This document shows, one piece after another, positions 7,816-14,214 of a stretch of 64,000 bases of DNA; within the stretch, counting starts at the first letter, position 1; every line of letters starts with the position of its first letter. A model generated the notes under the pieces. It was not told where the DNA came from, did not search any database, and was given only the letters and a program-made list of their open reading frames with translations. Location: assembly GCF_000526775.1 (NCBI RefSeq), contig NZ_JAGS01000001.1:3100001-3164000 (forward strand), read 5' to 3'. The stretch is from Ruminococcus albus AD2013 (GTDB lineage: Bacteria > Bacillota > Clostridia > Oscillospirales > Ruminococcaceae). Both the position numbers and the translations under genes were made by a program.

Positions 7816-8349
7816 TTATTGCCTGTCATAATAATCCTTGCCCTTGTCGGGATTGAAGTACGTTCTCAGATATCCGTCCTTTGAAACGACGACGAACTCG
7901 TTGGTATCTTCGATGTAGTACACATCGTCGCCGTCCTCTTTCTCGGTCTTGTGGAGCGCATTAGGGTCGTTGACAACGTCGGACGCCGCCTTGCGGTACT
8001 CGTCAGCATTAGCAAAGCCCATTTCGATACCGTGTTTTTCGTAGTGCTGGTCACGCTGTTTCTTAGTCCTGAACCAGTACTCAGTGTACTCGTTATTATC
8101 GCTGATACTATCTTCACTGACAGAAGCTTCCGTTTCTACTGCAGAAGATCCTTCCTCTATCTCGTTTTCGGCTGAACTTTCAACCTGTGCAATGCTTTCT
8201 ATTGTTTTCTCAACAACATCAGAAGAACTGCTGTCCTCAATTATCAGATCGTATAGGGACTCATCTTTTGTATCCTTAGTCCTGCCACATCCTGTCATGG
8301 TGAATATCACCGCAACTATAGTCATCAGGCAAAATATCCTGTATCTCAT
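7816..8349 (-). CDS. Lipoprotein of unknown function
   Basis: A 177-residue protein with a lipoprotein signal peptide (hydrophobic stretch then TGCG, Cys near residue 20), an acidic Ser/Glu-rich linker (about 35-85), and a C-terminal globular region. That region ends with YLRTYFNPDKGKDYYDRQ, a type of ending I have seen on small secreted domains but cannot assign. The start at 8349 has GGGAGG upstream; an extension to 8400 has no such site. It lies after the terminator of the cohesin-like gene and reads toward the aroF leader. Exported and lipid-anchored; function unknown. Confidence 0.75.
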   Translation of the reverse strand: MRYRIFCLMTIVAVIFTMTGCGRTKDTKDESLYDLIIEDSSSSDVVEKTIESIAQVESSAENEIEEGSSAVETEASVSEDSISDNNEYTEYWFRTKKQRDQHYEKHGIEMGFANADEYRKAASDVVNDPNALHKTEKEDGDDVYYIEDTNEFVVVSKDGYLRTYFNPDKGKDYYDRQ

Positions 8350-8397
8350 ATCTGCACCTCCCAATACGATTATACACCAACTTGCTGTTAAAGTCAA

Positions 8398-8428
8398 CAA
8401 AAAACGGCAGAGTCAAAAGACTCTGCCG
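8398..8428 (-). terminator. Terminator of the cohesin-like gene
   Basis: CGGCAGAGTC (8405-8414) pairs perfectly with GACTCTGCCG (8419-8428); on the minus strand a run of six U follows. Confidence 0.92.
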
Positions 8429-8465
8429 TAATAAATGCTATTTAATTGACTTTAAGTCGCTTAAA

Positions 8466-9254
8466 TTACTTTCTCTTCTTAGAGATAACTACCAGAGCAG
8501 CAGCAGATGCAGCCAGAGCTACAGCAGCGGTGGAAGCAGCACCGGTGTTGGTGTTGTTTGTAGTACCGTTAGTAGCCTTAGAAGAAGTGTTGGTAGTAGC
8601 CTTGGAAGACTCGCTGGAAACAGTAGACTCGCTGGAAACAGTGGACTCGCTGGATACAGTAGAATCAACAGTGGACTCAGTAGTAGACTCAACAGTGGAC
8701 TCAACAGTAGACTCAGCAGCAGCCTCTACAGTTACAGAAGCAGGAGTGGTTGTCCAAGCTGCTTCAGCATCGCCGTAGTCATAGTTACCGAGGTTGTTCT
8801 TAGTATTGATGGAGATAACGTCGCCTTCCTTGAGACCCTTAACAGTCAGAGTACCGATCTTAGTCTTAGAAGGTACAGTGTTCTCATCGAAGCTTGTGTC
8901 AACTGCCATTACAGCATAATCCTCGTAACCCTGAGCCTTGAAGTCTTCAGACTGCTCCTTAGTGAAGCCCCAGTCATCAAAACCAAGATCCTTGATTGTA
9001 GCCTCGTCAAATACGAAGTCAACGATCTCGCCGTTCTCAACGTCGAAATTGAACTGTACGCCGCAGAGCTGGATGCTGCTGGTGAGATATACGTCGATAG
9101 TAGCCTCTTCACCCTCAGCTACAGTTGCAGGAGCACCAAACTCCAGAGTAGCAGTAACGTCGTTAGTAGCCTCATTAGCCTCAGCAAATACAGCAGGTGC
9201 GCAAGCAACTACTACAGCTGCAGAAGTGAGAAGTGCAAATAACTTCTTGTTCAT
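8466..9254 (-). CDS. Cell-surface cohesin-like protein with sorting-type C-terminus
   Basis: A 262-residue secreted protein. A signal peptide (1-24, ending AVFA) leads to one cohesin/CBM-like beta-sandwich (about 33-170). IDVYLTSS, GVQFNFDVENGEIVDF and KIGTLTVKGLKEGD match the usual cohesin strand pattern. A low-complexity stalk follows (about 175-230) made of repeated ESTV, DSTV and SSESTV units. The C-terminus has NTNTG, a hydrophobic helix and KKRK, like a divergent LPXTG-type sorting signal. GGGAGGAA precedes the start. The stalk and anchor suggest it displays the cohesin-like domain on the wall, where dockerin proteins such as those at 44436-48087 could bind. Binding is inference. Confidence 0.8.
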   Translation of the reverse strand: MNKKLFALLTSAAVVVACAPAVFAEANEATNDVTATLEFGAPATVAEGEEATIDVYLTSSIQLCGVQFNFDVENGEIVDFVFDEATIKDLGFDDWGFTKEQSEDFKAQGYEDYAVMAVDTSFDENTVPSKTKIGTLTVKGLKEGDVISINTKNNLGNYDYGDAEAAWTTTPASVTVEAAAESTVESTVESTTESTVDSTVSSESTVSSESTVSSESSKATTNTSSKATNGTTNNTNTGAASTAAVALAASAAALVVISKKRK

Positions 9255-9753
9255 AAAAAATTCCTCCCAAAATTAATAATTTGAAATTTTATTGTTTAAT
9301 CATACCCATTCGATGTCAGCCGCCAGACAGAAACAAAGCCCGTCCAACAGAACAAAGTATGGCTATATAATTAACTCGGTGTTTTTAATTATAATACAGA
9401 TATAGATACTATTGTTGAACATTTTGTTAACATTGTATTAACTTTAGTTCGTGCAAGTTCTTTCAGCAGCTGCTTCAATAGTATTTACAACGGTATTACA
9501 AGCCAAACAGAACGTCTCCTGTTCGGATTTGTCCACATTATATCACACTTTACAGCATATGTCAATAGCAATTTAACAATAATATTTACCATTTGGGTTT
9601 ATATTTTTTAGTATAATCACTATAAATTTCTAAAAAATTTGGTCAAATCTTTATATTGAATTTTGTTAAATAGCAATATTTGACTTTTTTGCTTCAGATA
9701 TCAGCGGCACCCATCGGCAGCCGCACCAATGTATAATACGGACGATTATAATA
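9255..9753. other. AT-rich non-coding region upstream of the cohesin-like gene
   Basis: About 500 bases without a gene. A minus-strand TATAAT (9388-9393) with no clear -35 may be the promoter of the cohesin-like gene, leaving a leader of about 130 bases. I see no riboswitch or strong hairpin. Confidence 0.45.
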
Positions 9754-9783
9754 AAAATTCCCTCACCCGTCAGAGTGAGGGAA
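9754..9783 (-). terminator. Terminator of the tRNA-Gln operon
   Basis: Stem GTGAGGGAA (9775-9783) with TTCCCTCAC (9758-9766), followed on the minus strand by TTTTTATT. Confidence 0.88.
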
Positions 9784-9787
9784 ACAG

Positions 9788-9860
9788 TTGGGGCGGAAGG
9801 ATTCGAACCTTCGGAGTGACGGAGTCAGAGTCCGTTGCCTTACCGCTTGGCGACGCCCCA
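9788..9860 (-). tRNA. tRNA-Gln (anticodon CTG)
   Basis: The minus strand folds as a full cloverleaf: acceptor TGGGGCG with CGCCCCA, D-arm GCCAAGCGGTAAGGC, anticodon loop CTCTGAC giving CTG, T-loop GGTTCGAATCC, discriminator A. CCA is not encoded. It is the second gene of a two-tRNA unit. Confidence 0.96.
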
Positions 9861-9866
9861 GTATGG

Positions 9867-9938
9867 TTGGGATAGATGGATTCGAACCATCGAATGACGG
9901 AGTCAAAGTCCGTTGCCTTACCGCTTGGCTATACCCCA
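9867..9938 (-). tRNA. tRNA-Gln (anticodon TTG)
   Basis: Minus-strand cloverleaf with acceptor TGGGGTA paired to TATCCCA (one G-U), anticodon loop CTTTGAC giving TTG, and T-loop GGTTCGAATCC. It is very similar to the neighbouring CTG isoacceptor, pointing to an old local duplication. CCA is not encoded. Confidence 0.96.
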
Positions 9939-9989
9939 TTGATCGATATTCGTTACATCTTTACTGCCCTTGTCCCTGACAGCTTATTT

Positions 9990-10018
9990 ATTATAGCACA
10001 CCTTTCCGAGAATTGCAA
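9990..10018 (-). promoter_or_regulatory. Promoter of the tRNA-Gln operon
   Basis: Minus strand TTGCAA (10013-10018), 17-base spacer, TATAAT (9990-9995), about 45 bases ahead of the first tRNA. Confidence 0.85.
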
Positions 10019-10157
10019 GTGGTTTCATAAAATGTTTACATTTTAATTTCATTTTTGCAATAGGTATACTATTTTAAAGAGAGCATATTTTTTTCGCACC
10101 ATCAACGTTATTTCTGAAAAATATTTTGAATTATAAGAATATTTAGCTGATTTTTCC

Positions 10158-10186
10158 TTGACTTCAAGACTTTGATGTGATATTAT
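10158..10186 (+). promoter_or_regulatory. Promoter of mscL
   Basis: TTGACT (10158-10163), 17-base spacer, TATTAT (10181-10186), about 38 bases before the start codon. Confidence 0.8.
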
Positions 10187-10223
10187 AATAATAGATAAAA
10201 TTTCCGAAAGGACGTGTAGAAGT

Positions 10224-10712
10224 ATGTTTAAGAAATTTATGACAGAATTCAAGGCATTCGCACTCAAGGGCAACGTTATGGATATGGCGATCGGTGTCAT
10301 CATCGGTGGCGCTTTCAGTGCTATCGTTACTGCACTCACCAGCTGCTTTATCAACCCCCTTATCGCTGTTATCACAGGCGGTGTGAAGTATGATGAGGAA
10401 GGCAATCCTCAGATCGTCGGCGGTTCTTTCAAGATCCGCGGTGTATCCTTTGATTACGGCGCATTCATTTCCGCGATACTCAATTTCCTTATCATCGCAC
10501 TTGTTCTTTTCCTGCTTCTCAAAGCTATAAATGGTGCAGTTTCAAAGGCTGCTGCTCTTGCTAAGAAGAAAGAGGAAGAAGAGGAAGCAGCTGCTGAGCC
10601 TTCTGCTGAGGAAAAGCTCCTCACCGAGATTCGCGATCTGCTGACCGCAGGTGCTACTCCCGAGGCTCTTGCTAAGATCGAAGCTGCAAAGGCTGATACT
10701 GCCAAGGAATAA
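10224..10712 (+). CDS. mscL: Large-conductance mechanosensitive channel MscL
   Basis: A 162-residue channel protein. The N-terminal EFKAFALKGNVMDMAIGVIIG and first helix (to about residue 45) are strongly conserved; this lines the pore of the homopentamer that releases solutes on hypo-osmotic shock. A periplasmic-type loop (50-80) and second helix (about 84-105) follow. The C-terminus has a long Ala/Glu/Lys bundle (110-162) with an acidic EEEEEAAAE tract, longer than in E. coli but ending in the usual LLTEIRDLL helix. It has its own promoter and terminator. Confidence 0.96.
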   Translation: MFKKFMTEFKAFALKGNVMDMAIGVIIGGAFSAIVTALTSCFINPLIAVITGGVKYDEEGNPQIVGGSFKIRGVSFDYGAFISAILNFLIIALVLFLLLKAINGAVSKAAALAKKKEEEEEAAAEPSAEEKLLTEIRDLLTAGATPEALAKIEAAKADTAKE

Positions 10713-10723
10713 TTTTCAATCAC

Positions 10724-10751
10724 AAAAGCTGTCCTGCGGGGCAGCTTTTTT
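10724..10751 (+). terminator. Terminator of mscL
   Basis: AAAAGCTG (10724-10731) pairs with CAGCTTTT (10742-10749), with further inner pairs, followed by T-run. Confidence 0.85.
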
Positions 10752-10752
10752 G

Positions 10753-10781
10753 TTGACAAAACCTCCCTGAGGGAGTATAAT
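10753..10781 (+). promoter_or_regulatory. Consensus sigma-A promoter of alr
   Basis: TTGACA (10753-10758), exactly 17 bases, TATAAT (10776-10781). A perfect consensus match located right after the mscL terminator. Confidence 0.92.
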
Positions 10782-10815
10782 CATAATATCACATTTTAAA
10801 AAGGAAGTCTTGTAC

Positions 10816-11937
10816 ATGAAATTTTTGAAGCGCTGCTGGGCTGAGACAGATCTTTCGGCAGTGGGCTATAATCTTTGCGAATATAAAAAACTGCTCCCCG
10901 AGGATACCGAGCTTATGTGCGTGGTAAAAGCCTCATGCTACGGTCATGGCGATGACCTTATCGTGCCTTATCTACAAAAGAATTTCGGCGTGAAATATTT
11001 TGCCGTATCAAATCTTATCGAGGGCATACGCCTGAGAGATATGGGCATTAAGGGTGATATCCTCATACTCGGCTATACTCCCCCTGAATTTGCCACCGAG
11101 CTTGCTTCATACGATATTATACAGGCTTGTACCGAGCTTTCCTACGCTCAGGCACTCAGCGTCAACGCGAAAGACACTGTTCGTCTCCACGGTGCTGTCG
11201 ATACAGGCATGACCCGCATAGGCGTTCACGGCACAGCCGAAGAGCAGGCAGATGAACTGGCTGAAATTTCCAAACTGCCGAATATCGCCCTTGAAGGCAT
11301 TTTCACTCACTTTTCCTCTGCTGATGGTATACACGATTCCGATGAGGAGTACACCCGTATGCAGTCGGATAGATTCTTCAAAGTCAAAGAACTGCTGGAA
11401 GAAAAAGGCATACATCTGAAACACGCCCATATAAAGAATTCCGCAGGCGGTGCCTACGGTTACGGAGAGGGAAGCTCCCTCGCACGGCTCGGAATAATCC
11501 TCTACGGACTTTACCCCGACCCCGCCAAGCCCCTGCCTTTCAAGCCAAAGCCCGTAATGACCCTCAAAGCAGTGGTCTCTCAGGTGAAATGGATAGACGA
11601 GGGAACAGCTGTCAGCTATGGCAGAACTTTCGTCAGCGATAAGCGCATCAAGCTTGCCACCGTCACTGCTGGATATGCCGACGGCTACCCCAGAGCGCTC
11701 TCCAATAAGGGCGAAGTCATTATCCGCGGCAAAAAATGCCGTATCTGCGGCAGAGTATGCATGGATCAGTTCATGTGCGACGTAACGGATATCCCCGATG
11801 TCACTCCCGGTGACGAAGTTATACTGATGAACTCCGAGATTAACGCCGATACCATAGCCGCCCTTACAGGCACTATCGGCTACGAAGTCACCTGCGATAT
11901 AACTGCCCGCGTGCCGCGCATCTCCGTGAATGGATGA
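10816..11937 (+). CDS. alr: Alanine racemase
   Basis: A 373-residue PLP enzyme interconverting L- and D-alanine for peptidoglycan. The PLP lysine lies in VVKASCYGHG (about residue 35; most relatives have KADAYGHG). The C-terminal beta domain carries AVSYGRTF with the catalytic Tyr and TAGYADGYPR. The protein is full length, with a TIM barrel then beta domain. I use ATG 10816, eight bases after AAGGAAG; a TTG at 10810 is too close. It has a consensus promoter. The following lipoprotein starts 20 bases downstream and may be cotranscribed. Confidence 0.95.
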   Translation: MKFLKRCWAETDLSAVGYNLCEYKKLLPEDTELMCVVKASCYGHGDDLIVPYLQKNFGVKYFAVSNLIEGIRLRDMGIKGDILILGYTPPEFATELASYDIIQACTELSYAQALSVNAKDTVRLHGAVDTGMTRIGVHGTAEEQADELAEISKLPNIALEGIFTHFSSADGIHDSDEEYTRMQSDRFFKVKELLEEKGIHLKHAHIKNSAGGAYGYGEGSSLARLGIILYGLYPDPAKPLPFKPKPVMTLKAVVSQVKWIDEGTAVSYGRTFVSDKRIKLATVTAGYADGYPRALSNKGEVIIRGKKCRICGRVCMDQFMCDVTDIPDVTPGDEVILMNSEINADTIAALTGTIGYEVTCDITARVPRISVNG

Positions 11938-11957
11938 ATATCAGAAAGGAAAATAAA

Positions 11958-12743
11958 ATGAAATTCAAATTTATGGCTGTTATACTGACATCATTCATGA
12001 TGATGTGCGCATCAGCCTGCACAAATTCGGATAAAACAGAAAAGCCCGAAAAATCAGAAAGCACAGCTTCTGCCACCGAAACACAAAGCACCGCAAGTAC
12101 GGTATCCATGCCTGACCCTGTGCCTGTACCAGAGGGCGGGTGGACAGACGAAACCATCAAAGATGTTATTTACATCAACGGCAAAAATCTGGAACTGCCA
12201 TGCACAGAAGATGATCTTGGTGATGGGTTTGAGATTGTGCCTGATGAAGAGTCTGACAAAAGATTAAAAGAAAAAGGCAGTACAACATATGAACTCAACT
12301 ACTGCGGTTATAATGTCGGGCAAGTCGCTAAAGAGGAATCCAACAAGATTAGTTCCATTTATTTTGAAGCTTGTGAATCCGAAACCTCACATAATGTTAG
12401 GGAAGATTACCCTGATATCCCATTCAGTATCAATGGAGTAACTATAGGTACACCATTTTCTGATGTCAAAGAGATAATGGGTGAAGATTTCTCGGATAAA
12501 GGAGAGTCTGGTTTAATTAGTTTTCGTACTGAGCATTTCTGGATAGTTATGCATAATATAGATGATAAGATATCTACTATCAAAGTATTTTATCATTATA
12601 AATATGTTCTCAACACTTGTACAGCAAGCGCGCATGACCCGCTAAAATCCAACCTCAAACCAAAAAGTCTGCCGAAAAAAAGCAGACTTTTTTTGATAAT
12701 TGTCATTTTTTCTGTGGTGTATATTGCCAATATTTTTGTGTGA
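11958..12743 (+). CDS. Lipoprotein of unknown function, 3' end runs through a terminator
   Basis: About 261 residues: lipoprotein signal (MMCASAC, Cys near residue 22), a Ser/Thr/Glu-rich linker (25-55), then a globular domain I do not recognise (about 65-205), with the motif INGVTIGTPFSDVKEIMG. AAAGGA precedes the start. The last 25 or so codons, including a hydrophobic tail, are read across a strong terminator hairpin (12664-12690). This is unusual and suggests the original stop was lost or frameshifted just upstream, near the natural-looking ending FYHYK. It is likely cotranscribed with alr. Confidence 0.65.
   Translation: MKFKFMAVILTSFMMMCASACTNSDKTEKPEKSESTASATETQSTASTVSMPDPVPVPEGGWTDETIKDVIYINGKNLELPCTEDDLGDGFEIVPDEESDKRLKEKGSTTYELNYCGYNVGQVAKEESNKISSIYFEACESETSHNVREDYPDIPFSINGVTIGTPFSDVKEIMGEDFSDKGESGLISFRTEHFWIVMHNIDDKISTIKVFYHYKYVLNTCTASAHDPLKSNLKPKSLPKKSRLFLIIVIFSVVYIANIFV
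12664..12696 (+). terminator. Terminator overlapping the end of the lipoprotein ORF
   Basis: AAAGTCTGC (12664-12672) pairs with GCAGACTTT (12682-12690) followed by TTTTT. It sits inside the open frame ending at 12743. Confidence 0.85.
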
Positions 12744-12798
12744 AATATGTACGTTGTTACAAAAAATTCAAAAACAAAAAATAATTTAATTCATTCTC

Positions 12799-12827
12799 TT
12801 GACTTATTGTGTAGAAAATGTTATGAT
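12799..12827 (+). promoter_or_regulatory. Promoter of the sigma-factor gene
   Basis: TTGACT (12799-12804), 17-base spacer, TATGAT (12822-12827). Its position shows that the gene must start downstream, supporting ATG 12883. Confidence 0.8.
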
Positions 12828-12882
12828 ATGTTTACGTTGGAATGTACCACAGTATAAGGCGGTTCGCAGGTGTATAGCAGTC

Positions 12883-13458
12883 ATGTTTAAGGATTACGAA
12901 AAGTTTAGCGATGAAGAGCTTGCAAAGCTCTCGGGAAGTGACAAGGCTGCGCTTAGTGCGCTTTTATACAGGTATATGGGCACAGCCGAGCGTATGGCTA
13001 CGGGTCTTGCACCAAGGGCGGGACGCGAACAGATCGTCAAAGATCTGGTTCAGGAGGGCATGATGTCACTGCTGCGTGCGGTGAACAGCTATCGTCCCGA
13101 CAGAGGGGCGGGTTTTGCGGCGTATGCAGGGGTCTGCATAAGGCACAGTATGCTGTCATATATTATGAAGGACAGCAGATACAGCGGAGAGGAAAGGATA
13201 TCCACTGAGGAGATCGAAGAGGATATCAGTGGAAACGATGAGGATATCCCCGATAATGCGGTGATAGCGAAAGCCGAGCATGACGGGCTCTACGATCGTA
13301 TCGCCGATGAACTTTCCGAGCGCGAATGGCAGGTGCTCCGGCTTTTCCTGGCGGGACATTCTTACAGACAGATATCTGAAAAGCTGGATATCAGCGAGAA
13401 ATCTGTCAACAATACCATGCAGAGGGTCAGAAAAAAACTGCGTGGGATATTCAGATAA
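12883..13458 (+). CDS. RNA polymerase sigma-70 family factor (SigH-like)
   Basis: A 191-residue sigma factor. Region 2 is clear: DLVQEGMMSLLRAVNSYRPD (about 50-70) is the core-binding segment and FAAYAGVCIRHSMLSYI is the -10 recognition helix. An acidic linker rich in Glu/Asp follows (105-130), then region 4 with a helix-turn-helix (LSEREWQVLRLFLAG, YRQISEKLDISEKSVNN, about 140-180). Its size and spacing fit the SigH/sporulation sigma group more than ECF factors. The ribosome binding site is weak. A structured RNA segment follows, then a zinc-ribbon gene. Confidence 0.85.
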   Translation: MFKDYEKFSDEELAKLSGSDKAALSALLYRYMGTAERMATGLAPRAGREQIVKDLVQEGMMSLLRAVNSYRPDRGAGFAAYAGVCIRHSMLSYIMKDSRYSGEERISTEEIEEDISGNDEDIPDNAVIAKAEHDGLYDRIADELSEREWQVLRLFLAGHSYRQISEKLDISEKSVNNTMQRVRKKLRGIFR

Positions 13459-13516
13459 CGCTGCGCTGCTCACGGTGAGCGGACACGATCGTGACGGTGC
13501 AAATCCGTCGGCAGCG
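13459..13516 (+). other. Compact multi-hairpin RNA element between sigma factor and zinc-ribbon genes
   Basis: A closing stem CGCTGC (13459-13464) with GCAGCG (13511-13516) encloses three hairpin possibilities: GCTCA/TGAGC (13468-13480), the palindrome CACGATCGTG (13484-13493) and GACGG/CCGTC (13493-13509, loop TGCAAAT). It starts immediately after the sigma-factor stop. No T-run follows, so it is not an ordinary terminator. Function unknown. Confidence 0.5.
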
Positions 13517-13552
13517 GGACAATTACTATTTTTAAGATCGAGGTAAGAGAAA

Positions 13553-13834
13553 ATGTACGAGGACAAGACATTAGTTTGCAAAGATTGCGGAAACGAGTTC
13601 ATCTTTACTGCCGGCGAGCAGGAGTTCTATGCTGAGAAAGGCTTCACCAATGAGCCCCAGAGATGCAAGGCTTGCAGAGATGCAAGAAAGCAGGCAGGCA
13701 GAGCTGAAAGACAGACCTTCACAGCTGTATGTGCAGCTTGTGGTAAAGAGGCTACTATTCCTTTCAAGCCCCGTGAGGACAGACCTGTATACTGCAGCGA
13801 GTGCTTTGCAAAGATGAAAGAGGAACAGTTCTGA
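13553..13834 (+). CDS. Small double zinc-ribbon protein
   Basis: A 93-residue protein. The N-terminal half has CKDCG ... FTAGEQEFYAEKGF ... CKACR, and the C-terminal half CAACG ... YCSECF, so two CXXC pairs form each zinc site. This is the zf-trcl type 'probable zinc-ribbon' protein common in Clostridia, possibly a nucleic-acid or RNA polymerase accessory protein. The biochemical role is unknown. GAGGTAAG precedes the ATG. It follows the sigma factor after the multi-hairpin element and ends at a strong terminator. Confidence 0.88.
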   Translation: MYEDKTLVCKDCGNEFIFTAGEQEFYAEKGFTNEPQRCKACRDARKQAGRAERQTFTAVCAACGKEATIPFKPREDRPVYCSECFAKMKEEQF

Positions 13835-13869
13835 TTTAACTGATATTGTTAATATCGGGTCATTCCCGT

Positions 13870-13904
13870 AAAAAGCGCAGCCTGTATGGCGGCGCTTTTT
13901 TTGT
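13870..13904 (+). terminator. Terminator of the zinc-ribbon gene
   Basis: AAAAAGCGC with GCGCTTTTT around an inner GCC/GGC pair, followed by TTTT (13870-13902). Confidence 0.88.
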
Positions 13905-14000
13905 GCCTGCTTATGTCTCGATATGACCGAGATCACCTGTTTGGTGCCTATTTTGCCGATATACGCCTCTTTGCACGGGTAAGTTTTGTTAAAAAAAATA

Positions 14001-14029
14001 TTGCAAACTTACTGCGGTTGTGTTATAAT
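14001..14029 (+). promoter_or_regulatory. Promoter of the YfhO operon
   Basis: TTGCAA (14001-14006), 17-base spacer, TATAAT (14024-14029). It leaves a leader of about 180 bases before the start codon. Confidence 0.8.
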
Positions 14030-14214
14030 AAAATTTGTATGCGATACGTTAATTATATTAAAAATATGACTATCCCTTTAGCACACCTCTCTTCCGCGCC
14101 GTAGGCGGGGAAAGAGATGCGACAAGCACCTTAAATTCTGTAAAACTGTTGTTTTTATGGTGTGTCAGCGGGATAACCACGTAAAAAATATATAAAGGAA
14201 AGGAAAATTCTCAG
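14030..14214 (+). other. Long 5' leader of the YfhO operon
   Basis: About 185 transcribed but untranslated bases. A CTCTCTTCC ... GGGGAAAGAG hairpin lies near 14087-14117, and CACACC (14082-14087) can pair with GGTGTG downstream. I cannot match it to a known riboswitch. Confidence 0.4.

Noticed and set aside
8382..9242. Plus-strand open frame of 286 codons opposite the cohesin-like gene
   Set aside because: It is the shadow of a repetitive Ser/Thr gene; it has no ribosome site and the minus-strand product has a signal peptide, domain and anchor.
13459..13552. Cobalamin riboswitch before the zinc-ribbon gene
   Set aside because: GGTGCAAATCC occurs, but the element is far too short and lacks the rest of the B12 box and kissing loop.
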